A model generated the notes under the pieces. It did not search any database. It was not told the origin of the DNA and saw nothing but the letters and a program-made list of their open reading frames with translations. A stretch of 64,000 nucleotides of DNA from DATBVX01 sp963695985. Lineage in GTDB: Bacteria > Pseudomonadota > Gammaproteobacteria > Steroidobacterales > Steroidobacteraceae. Where the stretch lies: the NCBI GenBank assembly GCA_963695985.1, contig CAVOIC010000009.1:1-64000 (forward strand), given 5' to 3'. A program made the translations under genes and the position numbers. Of the stretch, positions 47,340 through 56,361 are shown in pieces (the stretch's first letter is position 1; each line of letters starts with the position of its first letter).

Positions 47340-48383
47340 ATGAAACCGACAGCCGAATCCCTCCCACCGCGTGCCCCCGGGCATCCGACCGTTGCTGACA
47401 CACCGAGCGAGCTGCGCGAAGGGATCTTTGAACTGCCTGGCACGCTGCACCTGCATCACGGCGCACAGCTCGAAGGGGTGCACGTCGCGTGGCGCCTGAG
47501 CGGGCCAGCACAGGCTCCGGTCGTGGTCGCGCTAGGTGGCATTTCGGCTCACCGCGTCGTGTATTCCCAGGGACACGCCCGTGGCTGGTGGGATGGCATC
47601 GTCGGGCCAGGTTTGGCGCTCGATGCCAGGCGCTTTCGGATTCTGGGGTTCGACTTCCTCGGAGGAAGCGGGGGGAGCACGGGTCCGCGCGCAGAGCGCT
47701 TTCCGAGCGTCAGCACCTACGACCAGGCTGAGCTGCTGCTACGCCTCAGCAACCATCTCGGCATCGCGCGCCTGCATGCGATCGTCGGTGCTTCCTACGG
47801 CGGCATGGTGGGACTGGCCTTCGCCGAGCGGTATCCGGAGCGGGTAGCACGACTGCTCGTGATCAGCGCCGCGGACGGCACTCACCCGATGGCTACGGCG
47901 TGGCGTTCAGTCCAACGCCGCGTGGTCCGCTATGCGCTCAGTCATGGCGAAGGGGCGCGAGGTCTCGAGTTGGCACGCGCCCTCGCCATGGCGACCTACC
48001 GCAGCCCGGAAGAATTCGCAGCGCGCTTCCGTGCGGCACCAGAACATACCGGCGATGAATTCGTGTTTGCGGTGGAGCGCTACCTGTTTGCGCGCGGCGC
48101 CGACTATGCCAGCGAGTACCGCCCCGAATCATTTCTCTGTCTGTCGGAGTCTATCGATCTGCACGCAGTCGATGCGAGTCGCATCCACGTTGCGACCACC
48201 GTGGTCGGCGTGCGCGAGGACCAACTCGTGCCGCTGGCCGATCTGCGGGCGTTCGTGGCGCGTCTCGCGGCGCGTGCACAGCTCCTGGAGATTTCATCGA
48301 TCTATGGCCATGACGCGTTCTTGAAGGAAGCAGGGCAGCTCGAGCCTGTATTTCGCAATTGCCTGGAGAATTCCCATGAGTGA
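47340..48383 (+). CDS. metX: Homoserine O-acyltransferase MetX
   Basis: This 347-residue alpha/beta hydrolase-fold enzyme activates homoserine. The nucleophile elbow is VGASYGGMVGLA, a GGSGGSTGP loop follows the FDFLG strand, and the catalytic His is in SIYGHDAFLKE. MetX proteins use acetyl- or succinyl-CoA; Xanthomonad relatives are succinyltransferases, so I leave the acyl donor open. ATG 47340 follows GAAGGA. It is the first gene after the SAM-I riboswitch and overlaps metB by eight bases. Confidence 0.88.
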   Translation: MKPTAESLPPRAPGHPTVADTPSELREGIFELPGTLHLHHGAQLEGVHVAWRLSGPAQAPVVVALGGISAHRVVYSQGHARGWWDGIVGPGLALDARRFRILGFDFLGGSGGSTGPRAERFPSVSTYDQAELLLRLSNHLGIARLHAIVGASYGGMVGLAFAERYPERVARLLVISAADGTHPMATAWRSVQRRVVRYALSHGEGARGLELARALAMATYRSPEEFAARFRAAPEHTGDEFVFAVERYLFARGADYASEYRPESFLCLSESIDLHAVDASRIHVATTVVGVREDQLVPLADLRAFVARLAARAQLLEISSIYGHDAFLKEAGQLEPVFRNCLENSHE

Positions 48384-49581
48384 TCAGTGGCAGCCCGCCA
48401 CGCGGGCGGTTCGCGCCGCGATTGAAACGGATGCCGCGACGGGGGCCGTAGTGCCGCCGATCCACCTGAGCTCGACGTTCGCGTTTCGGGCCTTCGGCGA
48501 CAAGGGTCCCTACGACTACACGCGCTCGGGCAACCCCACGCGCGATGCGCTGGGTGATGCGCTTACGGCATTGGAGGGCGGTGCGGGCGCCATCGTCACG
48601 AGTTCAGGTATGGCGGCGATCACGACCGTTTGTCACTTGCTCGGGCCCGGCGACCTACTGGTCGCGCCGCATGACTGCTACGGCGGCACGTACCGGCTCT
48701 TCAGCGCCCTCGGGCGCCGACGCCAGCTGCGCGTCGAGTTTATCGATCAGACCGATGCTGAGGCGCTGCGCGCTGCGTGTGCTTGCAGCCCGAAGATCGT
48801 TTGGGTCGAGACACCCAGCAACCCGCTACTGCGTATCGTCGATATCCGGGCCGCAGCGCGTCTCGCGCAAGCCTGTGGCGCACTTCTGGTCGTGGACAAC
48901 ACCTTTCTATCACCCGGCTGGCAGCGGCCGATCGGACTCGGAGCAGATCTCGTCGTGCATTCGACCACGAAGTATCTCAACGGGCACAGCGACGTCGTTG
49001 GGGGCGCGATCATCGCGCGTAGCAAGGATCTCCACGAGGAACTATTGTGGTGGGCGAACTGCCTCGGCGTCACCGGGGCGCCGTTTGACAGTTTCCTCAC
49101 TCTGCGCGGGTTGCGCACGCTGCAGGCGCGCCTCGCAGTGCATCAGCAGAATGCGCGTGCGCTGGTGGATGTGCTGCTGTCGAGTCCCGTCGTGGCGCGC
49201 GTGTACTACCCCGGCATCGCGACCCATCCGGGCCACAGCGTGGCGACTGCACAGCAATCTGGATATGGGGCGATGGTGAGCTTCGAGCTCAAAGGCGGAC
49301 TCGAGGCAGTATCAGCATTCCTGGGAGGATTGCAGTGCTTCTCTCTGGCTGAATCGCTGGGCGGTGTCGAAAGCCTGATCGCACATCCTGCGACGATGAC
49401 GCACGCGGCCATGGATCCCGAGGCGCGCCGCGTTGCGGGTATCTCCGATGCGCTGCTGCGCATCTCGGTGGGAATCGAAGCGGCAGCGGATTTGCTGGGG
49501 GATGTGTCTGCAGCACTGGAGCGTGTGGTGCGACTCACCGCGACCAGCGGCTCAGCGCAACTGGCGCGCGCAGCCTGCTAG
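48376..49581 (+). CDS. metB: Cystathionine gamma-synthase
   Basis: This 401-residue Cys/Met-metabolism PLP enzyme joins acylhomoserine and cysteine to cystathionine. Motifs are YDYTRSGNPTRDAL near the start, SSGMAAITTV, VETPSNPLLRI and the PLP lysine in HSTTKYLNGHSDVVGG (Lys199; E. coli MetB Lys198). SLGGVESLIAHPATMTHA is the usual C-terminal signature. It overlaps metX and is under the same riboswitch. A gamma-lyase or sulfhydrylase activity is possible in this family, but position favours MetB. Confidence 0.9.
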   Translation: MSDQWQPATRAVRAAIETDAATGAVVPPIHLSSTFAFRAFGDKGPYDYTRSGNPTRDALGDALTALEGGAGAIVTSSGMAAITTVCHLLGPGDLLVAPHDCYGGTYRLFSALGRRRQLRVEFIDQTDAEALRAACACSPKIVWVETPSNPLLRIVDIRAAARLAQACGALLVVDNTFLSPGWQRPIGLGADLVVHSTTKYLNGHSDVVGGAIIARSKDLHEELLWWANCLGVTGAPFDSFLTLRGLRTLQARLAVHQQNARALVDVLLSSPVVARVYYPGIATHPGHSVATAQQSGYGAMVSFELKGGLEAVSAFLGGLQCFSLAESLGGVESLIAHPATMTHAAMDPEARRVAGISDALLRISVGIEAAADLLGDVSAALERVVRLTATSGSAQLARAAC

Positions 49582-49588
49582 GTAGCGG

Positions 49589-50650
49589 CTACTTCATTGC
49601 GGCAAGGACGGCGTCGGCAGCGGCGCGCGTGCTGAGCGCCCGCTCGCCGGGCCTGGCGATGTCGCGGGTGCGTGCGCCTGAGTCGATGGCTCGATTTACT
49701 GCCGATTCTAGAGAGCGTGCCTCGGGCTCGAGCCCGAGCGAATGCCGCAACAGCAGTGCCGCGCTCAGGATCGCAGCGAAGGGATTCGCGATCCCACGAC
49801 CAGCGATGTCGGGGGCGGAGCCGTGAATCGGCTCGTACAGCCCGCGCGTGCCCTCACCGAGCGATGCCGAGGGTAGCAGGCCCATCGATCCTGCGAGCAT
49901 CGAGGCCTCGTCGGTCAGGATGTCGCCGAACATGTTCTCGGTCACCAGGACGTCGAAGTCGCGTGGCCGCCGCAGCAAGTGCATGGCTGCGGCATCGACC
50001 AGCATGTGCTCGAACGCGACCTGTGGAAATTCGGCGCGCAGCACGCGTTCGGCGACCGTGCGCCACAGGCGTGAGGTCTCGAGGACATTGGCCTTGTCCA
50101 CGGAGACTACCTTGCGCCTGCGGCCGGACGCGAGACGCCCGGCGACGCGAATGATCCGTTCGATTTCCGCCTGCGTGTACTCACACAGATCGGTAGCAGA
50201 AGTGGATGTGCGCGTCTTCGCCCCGAAGTAGATGCCGCCGGTGAGCTCCCGCACCACCATGATGTCGACGTCGCGCAGCAGCTCGGCCTTGAGTGGCGAG
50301 GCGTCCAGCAGGGCCGGATGCAGTGCGACGGGGCGCAGGTTGGCGTACAGGCCGAGCTCGCGCCGCAAACCGAGAAGTCCCTGTTCGGGTCTGACTGCGG
50401 CATTCGGATCCGACCATTTCGGGCCACCGATCGCTCCCAGCAATACGGCGTCGGCGCGCCGGCACAGCTCGAGCGTCGCGCCGGGTAGCGGCTCCCCCTG
50501 GGCATCGATGGCCGCGCCGCCGAGCAGGGCCTCGCGCAGTTCGAACTGGTGTCCGAAGCGCGTGGCTACCGCCTCGAGGCAGCGCACGGCTTCGGCCGTA
50601 ACTTCCGGGCCTACACCATCGCCCGGGAGAACCGCAATCAGCGCCTTCAC
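49589..50650 (-). CDS. leuB: 3-isopropylmalate dehydrogenase
   Basis: This 353-residue enzyme oxidatively decarboxylates 3-isopropylmalate, a late step of leucine synthesis. It has VLPGDGVGPEV, GGPKW, the substrate Arg/Lys segments VRELTGGIYFG and VDKANVLETSRLWR, and metal-binding Asp in NMFGDILTDEASML. It starts at GTG 50650, whose GTGA overlaps the leuD stop. It is the last gene of the ilv-leu operon and is only seven bases from the end of the convergent metB. Confidence 0.95.
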   Translation of the reverse strand: MKALIAVLPGDGVGPEVTAEAVRCLEAVATRFGHQFELREALLGGAAIDAQGEPLPGATLELCRRADAVLLGAIGGPKWSDPNAAVRPEQGLLGLRRELGLYANLRPVALHPALLDASPLKAELLRDVDIMVVRELTGGIYFGAKTRTSTSATDLCEYTQAEIERIIRVAGRLASGRRRKVVSVDKANVLETSRLWRTVAERVLRAEFPQVAFEHMLVDAAAMHLLRRPRDFDVLVTENMFGDILTDEASMLAGSMGLLPSASLGEGTRGLYEPIHGSAPDIAGRGIANPFAAILSAALLLRHSLGLEPEARSLESAVNRAIDSGARTRDIARPGERALSTRAAADAVLAAMK

Positions 50651-51237
50651 GCGTGGGCGCGCTCGTAACGAGCGATGTGTTCTTGTTGAGCCAGGATGTA
50701 TCCGAGCTCGTCGATGCCGTTGAGGAGGCAATAGCGGGCGAAAGCTTCGATCGGGAACCGGACGGACTTACCGTCGGGAAGCGTCAGCACGGTGTCTTGC
50801 AGATCGATCTCGACCTCGGCCCCGGGATTTTCGATGAGCCAACGACTGGTCGGCTCGTCGACGATCACCGGCAACAAGCCGTTCTTGAGCGCGTTGCTGC
50901 GAAAAATGTCAGCAATCTCGGTGCTGATGACTGCCCGGATGCCGTAGTCGAGCATCGCCCAGGGCGCATGTTCGCGCGAGGAGCCGCAGCCGAAATTGCG
51001 CCCCGCTACGAGCACCTGGCAGCCGCGCGCCTGCGGTTGATTGAGAACAAAATCGGATCGCGGTGTGCCATCGGGCAGGTAGCGCCAGTCGGTGAACAGC
51101 TTCGCGCCGAGGCCCTCGCGCGTCGTCGTGGTGAGAAAGCGTGCCGGGATGATCTGGTCAGTATCGATGTTGGTGTTCGGTAACACGACTGTGCGTGAGC
51201 GGAACGTACGGAACGCGCCGGGCGTTGCGTCGCTCAC
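50647..51237 (-). CDS. leuD: 3-isopropylmalate dehydratase, small subunit
   Basis: This 196-residue swivel-domain subunit pairs with LeuC. It shows LPNTNIDTDQIIPARFL, FVLNQPQARGCQVLVAGRNFGCGSSREHAPWAL-like sequence (FGCGSSREHAPW clear) and ISTEIADIFRSNALKNGLLP. It begins at GTG 51237, overlapping the leuC stop (GTGA). An upstream frame extension is inside leuC and is not used. Confidence 0.95.
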   Translation of the reverse strand: MSDATPGAFRTFRSRTVVLPNTNIDTDQIIPARFLTTTTREGLGAKLFTDWRYLPDGTPRSDFVLNQPQARGCQVLVAGRNFGCGSSREHAPWAMLDYGIRAVISTEIADIFRSNALKNGLLPVIVDEPTSRWLIENPGAEVEIDLQDTVLTLPDGKSVRFPIEAFARYCLLNGIDELGYILAQQEHIARYERAHA

Positions 51238-52639
51238 GACAACATCTCCCTGGGATCCGTCACGCGTCCACGGACCGCCGTGGCGGCGGCGGTGGCAGGA
51301 CTGGCAAGCAGGGTGCGTGCGCCCTTCCCCTGACGACCCTCGAAGTTGCGATTGCTGGTGCTGACGCTGTATTCGCCGCCGGCAACCGTGTCGCCATTCA
51401 TGCCAATGCACATCGAGCAACCCGATTCGCGCCATTCCGCGCCAGCATCAAGGAAGACACGATCCAGTCCTTCGGATTCCGCCTCGTGCTTGACCAGTTG
51501 CGAGCCGGGCACCACCAGCATGCGTACGCCGGGCGCGACGCGCCGTCCCTTCAGCACTTGCGGCGGCTTGGCGCAGATCGGACAGCCGTGAATTCGTACA
51601 GCTGCCCACAAAGACTACGTTGACCGGCTTGTCGCGAATGGATTCGCCGGGCGAGAAGCCCATGTAGCTCAGAGCGCGCGCGAACATGGCATCGCCGGGC
51701 TGCGGCAGGTATCCGGCTTGAAATCGGAATCACCATGCCCGGATTGGTGCCGTACGTGATCATCGGCTCGAGCGCGCCCGCGTCGACCGTCACCGTACGA
51801 TCGAACCGGGCACCGGCATCCGAAGGCAGCTCGCGCCAGCGCGCGACCGCGCGCTCCCAGTCTGGCCCGCGCGGTGCGCGCGGTCGACCTTTCAGGTATG
51901 CGAACGTGGTTTCATCCGGCGCGATCATTCCGGCGCGCGCCCCGGCTTCGATCGACATGTTGCAGACCGTCATGCGCTCGTCCATGGAAAGGCCGCGAAT
52001 CGTCTCGCCGCTGAACTCGAACACGTGTCCGGTGCCCCCGGCAACGCCGACGTTGCCGACGATGGCAAGGATCAGGTCCTTGGCGGTGACCGCCGGATGC
52101 AGTCGCCCCGACACCTCCACGGCGAAGGTCCGCGGGCGCCGCTGCAACAGGCACTGAGTCGCCAGCACGTGACCCACTTCCGTGGTGCCGATGCCGAAGG
52201 CGAGGGCACCGAAAGCTCCATGTGTGCTCGTGTGACTGTCGCCGCACACGATCGTGCTTCCGGGCTGCGTGGCCCCCAGCTCGGGGCCGATCACATGGAC
52301 GATGCCGCGTCGTTCGCTGCGCAACCCGAACAGCTCGACGCCGAACTCGGCACTGTTCTGTTCGAGCACGCGGATCTGCCGCGCGGCGGATTCGATTGCG
52401 ATCGGCGTATTGCCGAAGACCTGCTCCGTGCGTGTCGGCGTGGAATGATCGAGCGTGCCCAGCGTGCGGTCAGGACGACGCACCTTGAGTCCGCGTGCGC
52501 GAAGCACGGTAAAGGCCTGCGGCGAGGTGACCTCGTGAATCAGGTGCAGGTCGACGTAGAGGATAGCCGGAGTCTCGACCGACTCGGCGCAGACCAGATG
52601 CTGATCCCAGACTTTCTCGAACAACGTGCGTGGCGTCAT
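51234..52639 (-). CDS. leuC: 3-isopropylmalate dehydratase, large subunit (two frameshifts)
   Basis: This aconitase-family subunit carries a [4Fe-4S] cluster. Conserved segments include VCGDSHTSTHGAFGALAFGIGT, then VFVGSCTNSR and SGCSMCIGMN for the cluster Cys residues. The reading frame breaks at the AAA at 51721-51723 (IPIQAGYLPQPGD restored) and near 51562-51566 (LRQAAQVLKGRR restored). Removing one base at each gives 467 aa, E. coli LeuC being 466. It starts ten bases after ilvE and overlaps leuD. Confidence 0.92.
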
Positions 52640-52648
52640 CGCTCGGGT

Positions 52649-53608
52649 TCAGCCTGTCGCCGCCGCTTTGACTCCCTTGATTTCTACCGGCTCGAGCCAG
52701 CCCCACTTGTCCGGCGTGCGCCCCTCGAACAGCCCGAAGAACGCGCTCTGCAACGCCTGTGTGATGGGACCACGTTTGCCGTTGCCGACCTGGATCCGGT
52801 CGACGGAGCGTATCGGCGTGATCTCTACGGCCGTGCCAGTGAAGAACATCTCATCGGCGAGATACAACATCTCGCGCGGAATCGCGGTCTCACGCACTTC
52901 GATATTACGCTCGCGCGCCAGGCGCAGGACGGAATCGCGCGTGATGCCGCCCAGAATCGAGCAGGCGAGGCCGGGTGTATAGATGACCCCGTTCTTCACC
53001 AGGAAGAGATTCTCGCCCGCGCCCTCACTCACGAGCCCATCGGGGCTGAGGCCGATGCCCTCCGAGAATCCGAGGCGGCGCGCTTCGAGCCCGATGAGCT
53101 GGCTCGAGAGGTAGTTGCCGCCGGCCTTGGCAAGGGCGGGAATGGTATTGGGTGCCACACGCTGCCAGGACGAGACACACACGTCGACCCCATTCTGTAG
53201 GCCCTCGGCACCGAGATAGGCACCCCACTCGATCGCTGCGATAGCGACTTCGGTCGGAGGATCGACCTTCGGTGTCACGCCGATCTCGCCATAACCGCGG
53301 AACGCGATCGGCCGCAGGTACGCGCCTTTGCTCAGGCCGTTTGCTGATATCACCGTCCTGCAGGCTTCGATGATCTGCGCCTCCGAGTACGGCATCTCGA
53401 TCGAATAGATCTTGGCGGAATCGAACAGGCGATGTGCATGATCGGTCAGCCGGAAGATGCACACCCCCTGCGCGGTGGTGTAAGCGCGGATGCCCTCGAA
53501 AACGGACGAACCGTAGTGCAGGGCGTGGGCCATGACATGCACCGTGGCCTTTTCCCACGGCACGAGCTTGCCATTGAACCAGATGAATTGCGTGGACTTG
53601 ATGGGCAT
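52649..53608 (-). CDS. ilvE: Branched-chain amino-acid aminotransferase
   Basis: This 319-residue fold-type IV aminotransferase does the last step of Ile, Val and Leu synthesis. It has VFEGIRAYTT, GAYLRPIAFRG, the PLP lysine in IPALAKAGGNYLSSQ, and SEGAGENLFLV and MFFTGTAVEITPI. It is placed between leuA and leuC, consistent with one operon for all three branched-chain amino acids. Confidence 0.95.
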   Translation of the reverse strand: MPIKSTQFIWFNGKLVPWEKATVHVMAHALHYGSSVFEGIRAYTTAQGVCIFRLTDHAHRLFDSAKIYSIEMPYSEAQIIEACRTVISANGLSKGAYLRPIAFRGYGEIGVTPKVDPPTEVAIAAIEWGAYLGAEGLQNGVDVCVSSWQRVAPNTIPALAKAGGNYLSSQLIGLEARRLGFSEGIGLSPDGLVSEGAGENLFLVKNGVIYTPGLACSILGGITRDSVLRLARERNIEVRETAIPREMLYLADEMFFTGTAVEITPIRSVDRIQVGNGKRGPITQALQSAFFGLFEGRTPDKWGWLEPVEIKGVKAAATG

Positions 53609-53638
53609 GAAAGGCTCCCGCCGGTGGCCAATATAAAG

Positions 53639-55225
53639 TCAGACTGCTGCCTGTGCGGCGCGCGCATCCTTGCGTCGTTCCTCAGTGGGTCGCGCACCGT
53701 TGCGCCGGCTGAGCTCGACACGATTAATAACCTCGAGGAACGCGCGCGCGCTCGACTCGATGATGTTGGTGCTCACGCTGGAACCCCGGTACGTGCGGCC
53801 ATTGTACTCCACGTAAACCAGCGCCTCGCCCTGAGCGTCCTCGCCTTCGGACACACTGCGCACTTCGAATTTGCGCAAGTTGACGCACCAGCCCGTGGCT
53901 TGCTCGATCGCCTTGAAGCAGGCATCGATGGGGCCGTCACCATTCGCCTGTTTCTCGACCGTCCGGCCGTCTTCATGCGCAAGGCGCACCGTGGCTGACC
54001 CTGCAGCTCCGGCGTTTGCCTGCGTGGCGAAAGACACTAGCGACCACGGTCCGCTCGATGCATTTCCCGCTTTGAGCACGAGGGCCTCGATGTCGCCGTC
54101 GAACAATTCCTTCTTGTGGTCCGCAAGCGCCTTGAATTCCTCGAACAGACGGCTGAATTCCTGCTCATCGAGCTCGAACCCTAGCTGCTTGACGCGGTCG
54201 CGCAGCGCGTGGCGACCGCTGTGCTTGCCGAGCACGAGGTGTGTCCGCGTGAGGCCAACGTCCTCCGGACGCATGATTTCGTAGGTCGAGTGGTGGCGCA
54301 GCATGCCGTGCTGGTGAATACCCGATTCGTGAGCGAACGCATTCTCGCCCACCACTGCCTTGTTGCGCGGAATCGGCATGCCGGTGATGCTCGAGACGAG
54401 TCGCGAGGTCGGATACAGGCGCGTCGTGTCGACGCCGGTGCGCAGGCGGAAATACGCATCGCGGGTCTTCAACGCCATCACCACTTCTTCCAGCGAACAG
54501 TTGCCAGCGCGTTCGCCGATGCCGTTGATCGTGCACTCGATCTGGCGCGCGCCGGCAAGCACAGCGGTCAGGCTGTTGGCTACAGCCATGCCGAGGTCGT
54601 TGTGGCAATGAACGCTGAGCACGACCTGCTCGATGCCGCGCACATGCTCGCGCAGATAACGGAACAGCTGTCCGAATTCCTCCGGCACTGTGTAGCCCAC
54701 TGTGTCCGGGATGTTGACGGTCGTCGCTCCCGCCTCGATTACGGCCGCAACGACTTGAGCGAGATATTCGGGTTCGGTACGGGCAGCGTCCTCCGGCGAA
54801 AACTCAACGTCCTCGCACAGGTCGCGGGCGATACGCACTCCCTCGACTGCGGTGCGGACGATCTCGTCCTTGGCCATTTTCAGCTTGTGCTGACGGTGAA
54901 TGGCGCTGGTGGCGAGGAACACGTGCAGGCGCCGCCGCTGCGCAGCGCTCAACGCCTTGGCGGAGCGCTCGATGTCCTCGCGGTTGCAGCGGGCGAGGCC
55001 GGCGATGATCGGTCCGGAGACCTCCCTGGCGACGGCTTGCACGGCTTCGAAATCGCCACGCGAGGCAGCCGGAAAACCGGCTTCGATCACATCGACGCCC
55101 AGCTCGGCGAGCGCGCGCGCGACACGCAGTTTCTCGGGCAGGGTCATGCTGCACCCCGGCGATTGCTCGCCATCGCGCAGCGTCGTGTCGAATATCAGCA
55201 CGCGGTCGGGGTCGCGATTAGCCAT
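53639..55225 (-). CDS. leuA: 2-isopropylmalate synthase
   Basis: This 528-residue enzyme commits ketoisovalerate to leucine. The TIM-barrel part has FDTTLRDGEQSPGCSM, NIPDTVGYTVP, SVHCHNDLGMAVANS and GIGERAGNCSLEEVVMAL; HESGIHQHG is in the linker. The C-terminal LeuA allosteric domain (about 390-510) predicts leucine feedback inhibition. It lies 26 bases after ilvA, fourth structural position being shared with ilvE downstream. Confidence 0.95.
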   Translation of the reverse strand: MANRDPDRVLIFDTTLRDGEQSPGCSMTLPEKLRVARALAELGVDVIEAGFPAASRGDFEAVQAVAREVSGPIIAGLARCNREDIERSAKALSAAQRRRLHVFLATSAIHRQHKLKMAKDEIVRTAVEGVRIARDLCEDVEFSPEDAARTEPEYLAQVVAAVIEAGATTVNIPDTVGYTVPEEFGQLFRYLREHVRGIEQVVLSVHCHNDLGMAVANSLTAVLAGARQIECTINGIGERAGNCSLEEVVMALKTRDAYFRLRTGVDTTRLYPTSRLVSSITGMPIPRNKAVVGENAFAHESGIHQHGMLRHHSTYEIMRPEDVGLTRTHLVLGKHSGRHALRDRVKQLGFELDEQEFSRLFEEFKALADHKKELFDGDIEALVLKAGNASSGPWSLVSFATQANAGAAGSATVRLAHEDGRTVEKQANGDGPIDACFKAIEQATGWCVNLRKFEVRSVSEGEDAQGEALVYVEYNGRTYRGSSVSTNIIESSARAFLEVINRVELSRRNGARPTEERRKDARAAQAAV

Positions 55226-55251
55226 GACTGCTCCGGTGTGAAGGTTCGAGG

Positions 55252-56352
55252 TCAGAGTTCAGGACTGCCCGGCAGGGGACGCGGGTCATAGTCCATGCTG
55301 GTAAGCGCGTCGCTGCGCTGGAACTCGGCGCCAACGGGATCTCCATGCAGGACGCTGATCAGGGTGCTCGAGCTGATGTTGCCACCGCTCAGCACGATGC
55401 CGACGCGTTGGCCGGCGATGCGCCGTCGCAGCCGCGTGGCGCCTGCGAGGGCCGCGGCGCCCGCACCCTCGGCGAGTTGATGCAGAGTATCGGCGTAGCA
55501 GCGGATGGCAGCGTGGATCTCGGCCTCTTCCACCTCGACGATGTCATCGAGTGTTTCGCGCAGGATGGCCACCGTGTCGCGCGACGGCACGCGCGTCGCG
55601 AGCCCGTCGGCGATGGTCGCGGTGATGGGCACTTCCTTCATCTCACCCGTGTGAAACGCGCGGGACAAGGCAGGGGCGTTGGCCGCCTGCACTCCGATCA
55701 AGCGCGTGTGCGGGCTCAGCGCTTTGAAAGCGAGGCCCATGCCGGCAGCCAGGCTGCCGCCGCCAACGGGGACGAATACCGTGTCGAGCGGCTGGGTGGC
55801 CTGCTCGAGCATCTCGAGGGCGACGGTCGCGTAGCCCGCTATGAGCGCCGGAGCGCGCGAAGGGTGAATCGCGAGCGCGCCACTCAGCTGGGCGTGTCGT
55901 ACGGCGGCCAACCAAGCGGAATCGAAATCAAAACCCGCGACCATGACTTGCGCACCGAGCGCGGTCATCGCGGCGTTCTTGTCCGGGTTGTTGCCTTCCG
56001 GCACGAAGATCGTACAGGCCACGCGCTGCAGCTGCGAGGCATGCGCCAGCGACTGCCCGTGGTTGCCGCGCGTCGCGGTGACGAGACCGAGGCGCCGTTC
56101 CTGCTCGGTCAAGGTAGCGAGCAGATTGAGGCCGCCACGGATCTTGAACGAGCCGAGCAACTGCGCATTCTCGAGCTTGACGAACGGCAGGCAGCCGAGG
56201 CGCCGCGCCAGCAGCGGATGCGTGACCAGGGGTGTGGGGCTGAGTAACCCGCGCAAGCGCTGCCGCGCCATCACGAGATCGTCGAAATGCACAGCGCCGG
56301 TATGCCGATCCGTGGCCGGCATCGACACGTGGCGCGTTGAGCTGACGGGCAT
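55252..56352 (-). CDS. ilvA: Threonine dehydratase without ACT domain
   Basis: This 366-residue PLP enzyme (fold type II) deaminates threonine to 2-oxobutanoate. The PLP lysine is in LLGSFKIRGG; ATRGNHGQSLAHAS and VGGGSLAAGMG bind substrate and phosphate, and SGGNIS is near the end. It lacks the C-terminal ACT-like regulatory region of biosynthetic IlvA (about 510 aa), so isoleucine feedback is not expected; it resembles TdcB-type enzymes. Its place after ilvC argues for a biosynthetic role. Nine bases separate the two genes. Confidence 0.88.
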   Translation of the reverse strand: MPVSSTRHVSMPATDRHTGAVHFDDLVMARQRLRGLLSPTPLVTHPLLARRLGCLPFVKLENAQLLGSFKIRGGLNLLATLTEQERRLGLVTATRGNHGQSLAHASQLQRVACTIFVPEGNNPDKNAAMTALGAQVMVAGFDFDSAWLAAVRHAQLSGALAIHPSRAPALIAGYATVALEMLEQATQPLDTVFVPVGGGSLAAGMGLAFKALSPHTRLIGVQAANAPALSRAFHTGEMKEVPITATIADGLATRVPSRDTVAILRETLDDIVEVEEAEIHAAIRCYADTLHQLAEGAGAAALAGATRLRRRIAGQRVGIVLSGGNISSSTLISVLHGDPVGAEFQRSDALTSMDYDPRPLPGSPEL

Positions 56353-56361
56353 ACGTGCCTC

